Below are positions 51,596-59,321 of a DNA stretch of 64,000 nucleotides, piece after piece (the stretch's first letter is position 1; each line of letters begins with the position of its first letter). The translations under genes and the position numbers were made by a program. Origin of the DNA: Bittarella massiliensis (ex Durand et al. 2017) (GTDB lineage: Bacteria; Bacillota; Clostridia; Oscillospirales; Ruminococcaceae); assembly GCF_001486165.1 (NCBI RefSeq), contig NZ_LN908974.1, positions 20,916 through 84,915 of the forward strand, read 5' to 3'. The notes under the pieces were generated by a model, which saw only the letters and a list, made by a program, of their open reading frames with translations, ran no database searches and was not told the DNA's origin.

Positions 51596-53044
51596 ATGTC
51601 AAACAAACCTCCCGTGCGATTGAAGAGAGTGTTGGGATTTGCGCCTGCATATGGAGCTGCCGTTGGCCTTGTCGTCTCTGGGACAGCTATGTTCTCTGTG
51701 GGAAATGTAGCCGGCACGACAGGATATGCCACCTGTATTTCCGCTCTCATCGCTTTGGTTCCGATGATGATGACCGCTTTTGCCTTTGGTGAGCTATCCG
51801 CTATGCTGCCTGGTGGCGGTATGATCTCTGACTACACCCTACCGGCTCTCGGTCGGTTCTGGGCAACCTTTGCCCTATTGAGCGGCTATCTCATTTTGAT
51901 TGCTGCTGACGGCGGCACCCAGCTGGTGATGGGCGGGCTCTCTTTGGAGTCGTTATGTGGCGTTCCGCAGTGGGTTGTAACCGCTCTTTTGTTTGGCATT
52001 GTAATTGTCATTAACATTGTCAATGTGGACTTTTATGGAAAGATCGAAGCCATCGTCACCATCGCCATGATGCTCGTATTCACCGCTCTGTCAATTGCAG
52101 GAAACCTTCACATTGGCGAGTCCTTTGGCGCGACACCCGTGAACCAATTGACTGGATTTCTCCCTGAAGGCGGGTGGGGGACCGTCTTAAATGCCACTGG
52201 AACTGCCATCTGGTTCTTTATCGGGTTCGAATTTGCCTGTCCTATGGCTGAAGAGAATAAGAAGCCATACAAAAACATCCCCTATGCTTTGATTATTGGG
52301 CTGATCACCATCTATCTCATTGATTCCCTGTTTGCCGTTGCCGCAGTTCGATATACTGACGTGGAGGTGCTGCGCACCTCTGCCATTCCCCAGACGATGG
52401 CGGCCCACGCCATGATGGGCAATATCGGTTATATCGCCATGACCGTGCTCACCATCTTGGCTTCCTTTACAACGGCCAACGCCTACCTTGCCTCCCTTCC
52501 TCGAATGCTCTACGGCCTCGCCCGCGAACGATTGGTTCCTTCTTTCTTTGGGAAAATCAATCGCAGATTTCGCACACCGGTCTATGGGGTCATCTTTACT
52601 GCAGGCATGATTCTCATCACAATTGTCTACATCACCTTTAACGGAGCAGATGCCAGTGTCGTTCAAGGGCTAATCAACACTGCCAGCATCACCTGGATGG
52701 TCTCCTATGCCATTGCAATGATAGATGTTTTGGTTCTCAGAAAGAAATACCCTGACTTCCCCCGGTTATGGAAGGCCCCCTGTGCCAAAGTTACCATGTC
52801 AATTGGGCTCCTCGGCGTTGTATATGCCATCTATACCCTTCGCGACTACTGGTTTCAAGCATCCCTCTGCATGGCAGCGATTGCACTGTACTGCTTGATA
52901 TGGGGCAAATTTAAAAAAATCGATTTGTGGCATGCCACAAAGATTCGCGATACCGTATCCGATATTCGGGAGCGCTCTGAATACCTTCCTGTTTGGGATG
53001 AAGCGGTAGACCAATGGTGCAAAGAACATGAAACACTCGCCTAA
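51596..53044 (+). CDS. APC superfamily permease, probably for an amino alcohol
   Basis: The 482-residue protein has twelve predicted spans and the APC pattern: an early VLGFAPAYGAAVGLVVSGTA (unwound TM1), FAFGELSAMLPGGGMISDYT, IWFFIGFEFACPMAEENKKP (TM6 with the EE motif) and FTTANAYLASLPRMLYGLAR. It starts one base after the stop of the LicCA-like gene, behind GGGAGG, so import and activation are coupled. Choline or ethanolamine is the inferred substrate. Composition is A+T rich like its partners. Confidence 0.9.
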   Translation: MSNKPPVRLKRVLGFAPAYGAAVGLVVSGTAMFSVGNVAGTTGYATCISALIALVPMMMTAFAFGELSAMLPGGGMISDYTLPALGRFWATFALLSGYLILIAADGGTQLVMGGLSLESLCGVPQWVVTALLFGIVIVINIVNVDFYGKIEAIVTIAMMLVFTALSIAGNLHIGESFGATPVNQLTGFLPEGGWGTVLNATGTAIWFFIGFEFACPMAEENKKPYKNIPYALIIGLITIYLIDSLFAVAAVRYTDVEVLRTSAIPQTMAAHAMMGNIGYIAMTVLTILASFTTANAYLASLPRMLYGLARERLVPSFFGKINRRFRTPVYGVIFTAGMILITIVYITFNGADASVVQGLINTASITWMVSYAIAMIDVLVLRKKYPDFPRLWKAPCAKVTMSIGLLGVVYAIYTLRDYWFQASLCMAAIALYCLIWGKFKKIDLWHATKIRDTVSDIRERSEYLPVWDEAVDQWCKEHETLA

Positions 53045-53573
53045 AGTTATAGAAAAGTTTGGCTGTCTGACCGAGTTGCTACAAGAGATCCCCGATATTT
53101 CTGTTACTGCTTCTCCCCAAACCCTCAGTGGCCAAATATCAGTTCGACACCATTCGCCGTTGCTCTCTACCCAATATTTCTTTTGCTGCTGTAATCGATT
53201 TTGGAGCAAAAACTATGATCTCCTGTACCGGTGTAAATTTCCGTCGGCGTCCTTGCTGTCGTCGGAAATTGTCCTAGATAAAAACAATCAGTTCTCCAGC
53301 GCCCAATATGAAGACTCTTCCCTCTTGCATCTGCTCAACACCAACCTTTTATTGACAGATATTTTAAAGGCAGTTGACCTTCGGCAGCTAAATGTCAAAA
53401 TATCTCCTGAAGAAATCACTTTGGAACTTTCCCCTATGGTCGGGTCAATTGTACAGTTGCTTTTGCCTCCTCTGACTTATTTCATCAAGCCAACACAACA
53501 AGAGTTGGTAGCAATTTTTCAAATTTTACAGCTGGTTCTCGCCACCCTTCGGCAAGCCGGTTTTACAGCGTAA
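53028..53573 (+). CDS. Hypothetical protein, third gene of the LicCA operon
   Basis: The 181-residue protein overlaps the permease end by 17 bases and starts MKHSPKVIEKFGCLTELLQE. It has a Cys-rich spot (STQYFFCCCNRFW) and a leucine-rich C-terminal half (LLHLLNTNLLLTDILKAVDL, IVQLLLPPLTYFI). I know no family. An intact 181-codon frame in this A+T-rich DNA argues that it is real. Coupled translation is likely because no strong ribosome binding site is visible. Confidence 0.65.
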   Translation: MKHSPKVIEKFGCLTELLQEIPDISVTASPQTLSGQISVRHHSPLLSTQYFFCCCNRFWSKNYDLLYRCKFPSASLLSSEIVLDKNNQFSSAQYEDSSLLHLLNTNLLLTDILKAVDLRQLNVKISPEEITLELSPMVGSIVQLLLPPLTYFIKPTQQELVAIFQILQLVLATLRQAGFTA

Positions 53574-53609
53574 AAGTACCGGGATCCACAAATGGATCCC
53601 GGTACTTTT
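53572..53609 (+). terminator. Terminator of the LicCA operon
   Basis: A perfect 17-bp stem (AAAAGTACCGGGATCCA with its complement), four-base loop and TTTTATATT, starting at the stop codon. Confidence 0.92.
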
Positions 53610-53695
53610 ATATTGGCAAAAAAGTATGCCTCTATATTTTACATAGATTGAGGAGGTACTGTAAAGTCAATGCCGTAGTTTCATTACAATAAAAA

Positions 53696-53726
53696 GAAAG
53701 CCTGTTGTCAAGGACAACAGGCTTTC
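53696..53726 (-). terminator. Terminator of tRNA-Arg
   Basis: GAAAGCCTGTTGTC with GACAACAGGCTTTC and a TTTTTATTG run on the minus strand, 10 bases after the tRNA 3' end. Confidence 0.88.
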
Positions 53727-53736
53727 CTCACACTTC

Positions 53737-53813
53737 TGGTGCGCCAAGAGGGACTCGAACCCCCGACCTTCTGATTCGTAGTCAGACACTCTATCCAGCT
53801 GAGCTATTGGCGC
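53737..53813 (-). tRNA. tRNA-Arg (ACG)
   Basis: The minus strand folds as a canonical tRNA: acceptor GCGCCAA pairing with TTGGCGC, D arm AGCTCAGCTGGATAGAGT, anticodon loop CTACGAA (anticodon ACG), T arm GGGGGTTCGAGTCCCTC and an encoded CCA. The same 77-base sequence recurs at 63717-63793. A consensus promoter lies at 53831-53859 and a terminator at 53696-53726, so it is an independent unit. Confidence 0.97.
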
Positions 53814-53830
53814 TTGTAACGTGCTTATAT

Positions 53831-53859
53831 ATAATACACCGGCTGCCGACCGTTGTCAA
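53831..53859 (-). promoter_or_regulatory. Promoter of tRNA-Arg
   Basis: On the minus strand TTGACA (53859-53854), 17-bp spacer, TATTAT (53836-53831), 18 bases before the tRNA. The -35 overlaps the Nudix stop codon. Confidence 0.85.
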
Positions 53860-54278
53860 GCCAAATTGCGAGATTTTATATATCGCAAGGCCTTGGCAAA
53901 GGTGTGCTTGTCGTTGGAGTAGGTCAGGTGCCCCGGCACCTCGTCCGGCCCGAAAAACGCGTAGTCGGAGATCTCCTCTTCCTGGATGGTGATCTCGGGT
54001 TCCCCCACGATCTCGCAGAGGAAGTAGACCACCGTCTTGTGGATGATGGTGCCGATGTCATAGGCCACGCTCTCCCGGAACTTGCCCTGCATCTTCACCT
54101 GCACGCCGGTCTCCTCCAAAATCTCCCGGCGGGCCGTCTGCCGCTCGCTCTCGCCGGCCTCCATGTGCCCCTTGGGAAAGGCCCAATGGCCGCCCTTTTT
54201 ATGCCGAATCAGCAGGAAGCGAAGCTGGCCGCCCTCCTTGGTGTACACCACCCCGCCACACGATTTTTCCCGACGCAA
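53856..54278 (-). CDS. Nudix hydrolase
   Basis: The 140-residue protein has a full Nudix box, from GHMEAGESERQTARREILEE to TG (about 37-58), preceded by GGHWAFPK. It hydrolyses nucleoside diphosphate-linked compounds, for example diadenosine polyphosphates or oxidised nucleotides; the substrate is not predictable. The start is a TTG behind GGGGAG. Its promoter is at 54303-54331. Confidence 0.92.
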   Translation of the reverse strand: MRREKSCGGVVYTKEGGQLRFLLIRHKKGGHWAFPKGHMEAGESERQTARREILEETGVQVKMQGKFRESVAYDIGTIIHKTVVYFLCEIVGEPEITIQEEEISDYAFFGPDEVPGHLTYSNDKHTFAKALRYIKSRNLA

Positions 54279-54302
54279 ACCGATCTCCCCTTTCCTTTCT
54301 CT

Positions 54303-54331
54303 ATCATACAGAAAAGCCCTCTGCTTGGCAA
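54303..54331 (-). promoter_or_regulatory. Promoter of the Nudix gene
   Basis: On the minus strand TTGCCA (54331-54326), 17-bp spacer, TATGAT (54308-54303). Confidence 0.8.
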
Positions 54332-54389
54332 GACGACACTTCTAAAAGGGACGCAAGCAGCAAAATTTCTCCCTTTTGGGCAAGAAAAA

Positions 54390-54423
54390 GCTCCGGCGCA
54401 CAGGATTTTCTGTGCGCCGGAGC
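54390..54423 (-). terminator. Terminator of typA
   Basis: GCTCCGGCGCACAG with its complement, six-base loop, and TTTTTCTTG on the minus strand. Confidence 0.9.
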
Positions 54424-54441
54424 AGATAATCGCTCGCTCTC

Positions 54442-56259
54442 TTATTTGCGGTGGGTAATCTTGGCCCGCTGCTGATTGTTCAAGATCTTCTTGCGCAGGC
54501 GGATCGACTCGGGGGTGACTTCCACCAGTTCGTCGTCGGAGATGAACTCCAGCGACTCCTCCAGGCTCATCACCCGGGGCGGGGTCAGCCGCAGCGAGTC
54601 GTCGGAGCCGGAGGCGCGGGTGTTGGTCAGGTGCTTGGTCTTGCAGACGTTGACCACCAGGTCCTCGGCCTTGGGATTGGAGCCGATGATCATCCCCTCG
54701 TACACCTCTGTCTGGGCGGGGATGAAAAGGGTGCCCCTCTCCTGGGCATTGAAGAGGCCGTAGGTGACGGCGGTCCCGGTCTCGTAGGCCACCAGACTGC
54801 CCACCTGGCGGGTGGGGATCTCGCCCTTGTACTCCTCATACCCCTCGAAGATGGTGTTGAGGATGCCCTCGCCCTTGGTGTCGGTCAGGAACTCACTGCG
54901 GTAACCGAAGAGGCCGCGGGAGGGGATCAGGAACTCCAGCCGCATCCGGTTGCCGGTGGGGTGCATCTCCACCAGCTGACCCTTGCGGGTGCCCATCTTC
55001 TCCATCACGCTGCCCACGCACTCCTCCGGCACGTCGATGGTCACCCGCTCCACGGGCTCCATCCGCTTGCCGTTCTCCTCGTGGAAGAGGACGCGGGGGG
55101 TGCTGACCTGCAGCTCATACCCCTCCCGGCGCATGGTCTCAATGAGGATGGAGAGGTGCATTTCGCCCCGCCCGGCTACATTGAAGCTCTCGGTGGTGTC
55201 GGTCTCGCTCACCCGCAGGGAGACGTCCTTGAGCAGCTCTTTGAAGAGCCGGTCGCGCAGCTGGCGGGAGGTGACGTATTTGCCCTCTCTCCCGGCAAAG
55301 GGGCTGTCGTTGACCGAGAAGGTCATCTCGATGGTGGGCTCGGAAATCTTGACAAAGGGCAGCGGCTCCGGCGCGTCGGGGGCGCAGATGGTGTCGCCAA
55401 TGGTGATGTTCTCCACCCCGGAGACACAGACGATGTCGCCGAACTGGGCGCTGTCCACCGCGTCGCGGGTCAGGCCGTCGATTTGGTAGAGGTTGACCAC
55501 CTTGCCCCGGCGGGGGGTCTGGTCGCCGTGGTAATTGGTGACCACCACCTCCTGCCCCTGTTTGATGGTGCCCTGCTTGATGCGGCCGATGGCAATGCGG
55601 CCCACGTACTCGTTGTAGTCGATGGAGCTGACCAGCATCTGCATCGGCAGCTCGGAATCGCCCTTGGGGGCGGGCACCTTTTCGATGATTTCGTTGAAGA
55701 GGGGGATCAGGTTGTCCCCCAGATCGCTGTAATCCAGCGAAGCGGTCCCCTCTCGGCCGGAGCAGTAGACAAAGGTGCTCTGCAGCTGTTCCTCGCTGGC
55801 GTCCAGATCCAGGAGCAGTTCCAGCACCTCGTCCTCGATCTCCTCGGGGCGGGCGTCGGGGCGGTCGACCTTGTTGACCACCACGATGATGGTGTGGCCC
55901 AGGGCCAGCGCCCGCTCCAGCACGAACCGGGTCTGGGGCATGGGGCCCTCGAAGGCGTCTACCAGCAGCAGCACGCCGTCCACCATCTGCAAGACCCGCT
56001 CCACCTCGCCACCAAAGTCGGCGTGGCCCGGAGTGTCGATGATGTTGATCTTGACCCCGTTGTAAAAGAGCGAGGTGTTTTTGGAGAGAATGGTGATGCC
56101 GCGCTCCCGCTCCAGGGCGCCGGAATCCATCACCCGGTCGCGCACCACCTGGTTTTCGCGGAAGATGCCGCCCTGTTTGAGCATCTCATCTACCAAGGTG
56201 GTCTTGCCGTGATCGACGTGGGCGATAATGGCAATATTTCTCAAATCGTTTCTAGTCAA
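54442..56259 (-). CDS. typA: Translational GTPase TypA/BipA
   Basis: The 605-residue protein is full length for TypA. It has the G1 motif AHVDHGKTT (13-21), [10 protein letters not shown] (G2 region), [16 protein letters not shown] (G3), NKVDRPDA (G4, about 131), then EF-G-like domains and the family's own C-terminal domain ([24 protein letters not shown] region, [20 protein letters not shown]). It binds the ribosome and helps 50S assembly under stress or cold. The promoter at 56384-56412 leaves a leader of about 120 bases. Confidence 0.97.
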   Translation of the reverse strand: MTRNDLRNIAIIAHVDHGKTTLVDEMLKQGGIFRENQVVRDRVMDSGALERERGITILSKNTSLFYNGVKINIIDTPGHADFGGEVERVLQMVDGVLLLVDAFEGPMPQTRFVLERALALGHTIIVVVNKVDRPDARPEEIEDEVLELLLDLDASEEQLQSTFVYCSGREGTASLDYSDLGDNLIPLFNEIIEKVPAPKGDSELPMQMLVSSIDYNEYVGRIAIGRIKQGTIKQGQEVVVTNYHGDQTPRRGKVVNLYQIDGLTRDAVDSAQFGDIVCVSGVENITIGDTICAPDAPEPLPFVKISEPTIEMTFSVNDSPFAGREGKYVTSRQLRDRLFKELLKDVSLRVSETDTTESFNVAGRGEMHLSILIETMRREGYELQVSTPRVLFHEENGKRMEPVERVTIDVPEECVGSVMEKMGTRKGQLVEMHPTGNRMRLEFLIPSRGLFGYRSEFLTDTKGEGILNTIFEGYEEYKGEIPTRQVGSLVAYETGTAVTYGLFNAQERGTLFIPAQTEVYEGMIIGSNPKAEDLVVNVCKTKHLTNTRASGSDDSLRLTPPRVMSLEESLEFISDDELVEVTPESIRLRKKILNNQQRAKITHRK

Positions 56260-56383
56260 ACTGTGTTCCTCCCCAAGAATGGCTGGCTTTCAAACGGTTT
56301 TGGCTCGCTGCCCGCGGCAGGAAAAGCAGCCGGCGGAAGCGCGATGTCCCCTCGTCCGGCTGTACAAGCCCTTTAACTGTCTT

Positions 56384-56412
56384 ATTATACACCGCTGCGC
56401 CTAAAAAAGCAA
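56384..56412 (-). promoter_or_regulatory. Promoter of typA
   Basis: On the minus strand TTGCTT (56412-56407), 17-bp spacer, TATAAT (56389-56384). Confidence 0.85.
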
Positions 56413-56520
56413 AAATATCTCACAAAAAATAGTCAAAAAATTCATCGCAAGCGCCAAATCTAGTCTTTGTTTTCCCCCTTTTGCCCGCAGTCGACCATAT
56501 CGTCTTTTTGTGGGCAGATA

Positions 56521-57349
56521 CGGCCCCCAAAAATGCAGAGGGCGGGGCGGCTTTTCCCCATCTCAACTAGGAGGATACCCCTCCTTCTGACAGCCGCTGG
56601 GGGGTGATAGGATGGATAAGATACTTCCCTCCTCCGCGATTGTCCGCGACCAAAGCCCACCGAAATAAGGGCTTTTACCCGCTGTCGGCATAGGGCCGAG
56701 AGGGCATTCCCTCCTCACAGCGGAGTGTGAGACAGCGGTATGAGCAGCATGTAGAAGCAAAAAAATCGCGAAAAAAGAGGGAGCCACCCTCCCAAATGTA
56801 GAGAGTGCGGCTTCCCCCTCTCAATGAAAATCTGGCTTTTCGGCCCTAGCAATCGGCGAGAGTGGCGGGGCAGATACCTTCTTTCCTCATGATCATCTGC
56901 GACCAGAACTTTCCAAGAAAAGAGCGCTTTCCTCGCTATCGGCATGGGACGGTCGAAGCGACAGAAAAAAGGGGACATCCCTTCTTTGCTGCGGGGCACG
57001 TGGAGGTGGGTGGCGCGCAGAGGAAAAGCCCGTGCAAAGATAGGAGGTACGGCCACCCTAAATGTAGAGGGCAGCGTAACTTCTCCCCATTCCGTCTGGA
57101 ACCTCCTCCTGGCAGCCAACAAGAGCAATTGGAAAAGATATTTCCTTTCTCCCCCGCAATTGCCCGCGGCCAAAACCCGCTGGAACAAGGGCGCTTTTCC
57201 CACTGCCGGCACGGGACGGCCAGAAGAACAGGATAAGGGGGCCATTCTCCCCCTCAGCTAAGCACATGAAGTGCAAGAAGGCGGTATGATTCGGTGTACA
57301 GGGGCGGCGGAAAAGGCCTGTGGAAAAGGGACAGGCGACACCAAAAATA
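56521..57349. repeat. Degenerate tandem repeat, three full units and the start of a fourth
   Basis: Units start at about 56521, 56783, 57051 and 57334 (periods about 262, 268 and 283). Each unit opens with a CCACCC/CCCCCA-AAATGyAGAG block and carries, about 110-130 bases in, a conserved stretch of about 80 bases: AGATA-TTCCyTyCTC.. then GCGACCAAAGCCC and AAGGGCGCTTTTCCCACTGC-CGGCA. The copies differ at roughly a third of positions by eye. No reading frame runs through all units in one phase, though minus-strand frames show related peptides (RPMPIARKALFSWKVLVADD, RPVPAVGKAPLFQRVLAAGN). The region is otherwise gene-free (56413-57349). Confidence 0.75.
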
Positions 57350-57386
57350 CAGAGGCCGCCCCAGAAACAACCTGGGACAGCCTCTG
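57350..57386 (-). terminator. Terminator of lexA, built on the fourth repeat unit
   Basis: CAGAGGC..CCCAG paired with CTGGG..GCCTCTG, followed on the minus strand by TATTTTTGG. The T-run and the left arm are the AAAAATACAGAGG start of the fourth repeat unit. Confidence 0.82.
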
Positions 57387-57399
57387 AACTGTCGACTTT

Positions 57400-57978
57400 T
57401 TAGTAGTTGCGGATGAGCCGCACCACCCGGCCCAGAATGGCCACGGTGTCGGGGTAGATGGGGGACAGGCGGTCATTTTCGGGCTGCAGGCGAACGCGGC
57501 CGTCCGGCTCTCGGTAAAAGCGCTTGACGGTGGCCTCGTCCTCGATCAGGGCCACCACGATCTCGCCGTCGCGGGCCTCAGGCGTCTGCTGCACCAGGAT
57601 GATGTCCCCCTCAAAGATGCCGGCGCCGATCATGCTGTCGCCCTTGACCCGCAGGGCGAAGAGCCCCTCCCCCCGCAGGTCGCTGACAATGTAGTCCTCA
57701 ATATTTTGTTGGGCCAAAATGGGGGTGCCCGCCGCCACCGTGCCGAGCAGGGGGATGGCGGCGGTGCGCCGCCCGGTGATGCGGATGCCCCGGTTGGAGC
57801 CGTGGACCACCTCGATCTCGCCGTCCTCCTCGAGCATCTTCAGGTACTTGTGGGCGGTGCAGGTCGACTTAAAGCCCATGGCCGCACAGATTTCCCGCAC
57901 CGAGGGGGGGATGCCCTCCCCCACCTGGCGGTGCAGGAACTCCAGCAGCTCCCTTTTTTTTCGCTCCACCTTTTCCAC
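57400..57978 (-). CDS. lexA: LexA repressor
   Basis: The 192-residue protein has an N-terminal winged helix (VGEGIPPSVREICAAMGFKS, TCTAHKYLKMLEEDG), the Ala83-Gly84 self-cleavage site in GTVAAGTPILA, catalytic Ser115 in GDSMIGAG and Lys152 in ATVKRFY. It represses SOS genes and cuts itself on RecA activation. The GTG at 57978 is chosen as the likely start (GAGAGG upstream, usual N-terminal length); a TTG nine codons earlier is possible. I see no clear GAAC-n4-GTTC site upstream, so autoregulation is not shown. Confidence 0.95.
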   Translation of the reverse strand: MEKVERKKRELLEFLHRQVGEGIPPSVREICAAMGFKSTCTAHKYLKMLEEDGEIEVVHGSNRGIRITGRRTAAIPLLGTVAAGTPILAQQNIEDYIVSDLRGEGLFALRVKGDSMIGAGIFEGDIILVQQTPEARDGEIVVALIEDEATVKRFYREPDGRVRLQPENDRLSPIYPDTVAILGRVVRLIRNY

Positions 57979-58044
57979 GGCTCTCACCCTCTCTCTAAAA
58001 TTCAAATGATTGCTCAGGTTTTTTCACCTTTTATTTACATATCA

Positions 58045-58075
58045 TTCACAACAAATTGGGCTTCGGGGCTATAAT
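58045..58075 (+). promoter_or_regulatory. Promoter driving a short plus-strand transcript
   Basis: Perfect -10 TATAAT (58070-58075) with a -35-like TTCACA (58045-58050) at a long 19-bp spacing. No protein gene follows on this strand before a terminator. Confidence 0.55.
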
Positions 58076-58080
58076 AAGAG

Positions 58081-58187
58081 CAAGCCTAAAGACAATGCCG
58101 CAAATGTTTTTAGGACTGCACTATCCTCCTCAAAAGCACCCCTCAGGCTTTTGAATGCCGCCGCCCGCAAGGTTGGCGGCATTTTTT
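58081..58187 (+). ncRNA. Candidate small RNA, about 105 nt
   Basis: Between a TATAAT promoter and an intrinsic terminator (ATGCCGCC at 58155 paired with GGCGGCAT at 58175-58182, then TTTTTT). The segment can form a 5' hairpin (CCTAAA..TTTTAGG) and has an unpaired ACTATCCTCCTC stretch, which could pair with AGGAGG ribosome binding sites. It has no convincing frame. It matches no RNA family I can recognise (not 4.5S, 6S or tmRNA by their hallmark loops). The T-run works only on the plus strand, so it does not serve the convergent gene. Confidence 0.5.
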
Positions 58188-58210
58188 CGCTTTCCGCCCA
58201 GCGGCCGCCG

Positions 58211-58978
58211 CTATTTGAGATAGATGGTGTGCCGGCCCTTTCTCTTTTTAAAGAGGATGCGCAGGGTGATCGCCCCGCCGGCCACCACCGCCAGAATGCC
58301 GACGAGAACGGCCGGGGACTGCCAGTTGGCAAACCAGTCATCCCCTTTGGGCTCGGTGGGCAGACGGCTGGGGGTACCCGGTATCTGCGGGTTTTGTATC
58401 CCCCCGGCCGCCCGGTCGTAGATGAGGTAGTCCTGTCCCTTGTAGGTCAGGGCGACCCGCCCGTCGTCCCCCTCAAAGGCAAACTCGCAGAAGACCCCGC
58501 GGGAGTTGACAAAGAAGGTCACCGCCGCCGTCTCGGCGTTCTCCTCCCCCGCAAGGGTGGAGGCCTGTACCGGCAGGGCGGTGCCGTCCAGCCGGTACGC
58601 CCCGTTGTCCAGGGCAAAACTGCCCCACATCTTCTTTTTCAAAGAGAGGACGGCCGCGTCCCCCGGCTGCAGGTCCCGCAGGGCCTCGCCCCGCTCCACC
58701 TTGATTTCGCGGCGGACTTCGCTGGAGGGCAAGGGGCTGCTCCCGCCACCGATGGAAGAGGAGCTCTTGAGGATCTCGCTGATGGAGAAGGTGATGCTCC
58801 CCTCCCCCACCGAGGTGACCGTTCCCACCGCCAACAGGTCCTGCCCGTTGTGGGTGAAGCGGTAGAGGGCGTCGGCTGCCCGAGCGGGCAGAGACAGCGC
58901 CAAAAGGCCCAACAGCACAAGCAGCACTGGGGCGAGGGCAGATCGCCGTGATTGGTTGGATGATTTGTGATGCGTCAT
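58211..58978 (-). CDS. Exported membrane-anchored protein of unknown function
   Basis: The 255-residue protein has a signal peptide (APVLLVLLGLLALSLPARAA, about 16-35), a beta-rich extracytoplasmic part (NGQDLLAVGTVTSVGEGSIT, GTALPVQASTLAGEE), and a C-terminal span (LVGILAVVAGGAITLRILF, about 226-244) with a basic tail KKRKGRHTIYLK. No family is recognised. ATG follows AAAGGA. It is divergent from the PrsA-like gene, across a region with DnaA-box-like sites. Confidence 0.78.
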   Translation of the reverse strand: MTHHKSSNQSRRSALAPVLLVLLGLLALSLPARAADALYRFTHNGQDLLAVGTVTSVGEGSITFSISEILKSSSSIGGGSSPLPSSEVRREIKVERGEALRDLQPGDAAVLSLKKKMWGSFALDNGAYRLDGTALPVQASTLAGEENAETAAVTFFVNSRGVFCEFAFEGDDGRVALTYKGQDYLIYDRAAGGIQNPQIPGTPSRLPTEPKGDDWFANWQSPAVLVGILAVVAGGAITLRILFKKRKGRHTIYLK

Positions 58979-59075
58979 GAAAAGTCCTTTCCCCCGGTCA
59001 AAAAGCCGGTGGCCTTGGTGCGATATTTACAAATAGTATACCAAAAACTTTGTTCTCTTGCAATTGCGCACTGGG

Positions 59076-59260
59076 TGTGGAAAACTTTCGCATTTTGCGC
59101 AGCGACAATTCCCATGATGTTGGGGTTTTCAACATCGAATTCCACAGCTGTGGAAAATTCATCCGCCAGAATTCCACTGGATTGGATATTACTCGGGGTT
59201 TATCTGTCTTTTCCCCGCACCGCCGCTCATTTCGCAAAGGATTTTCACACTTTTCACACA
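59076..59260. promoter_or_regulatory. DnaA-box-like sites and a 16-bp palindrome between divergent genes
   Basis: TTTTCCACA occurs on the minus strand at 59084-59076 and 59157-59149; the second is part of the perfect palindrome TTCCACAGCTGTGGAA (59140-59155). Further right, TTTTCACAC occurs twice (about 59242 and 59251). The layout resembles the cluster at 24628-24744. This 343-bp gap (58979-59321) holds no other feature I can support. Confidence 0.45.
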
Positions 59261-59321
59261 GTCTACACATTGGTTGGGTAAGCTAAAGATGTGCCCAACC
59301 ACAGAGAAAAGGAGAAGCTAT

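Noticed and set aside
49237..53813. tRNA-Arg as attachment site of an integrated island
   Set aside because: The A+T-rich cassette abuts the tRNA 3' side, but no integrase gene and no duplicate of the tRNA 3' end are seen at the other edge, so site-specific integration is not supported.
56715..57245. A 176-codon minus-strand frame across the tandem repeat
   Set aside because: It shows repeat-like peptides, but the repeat units are in different phases in other frames and no start signal is visible; treated as a repeat at DNA level.
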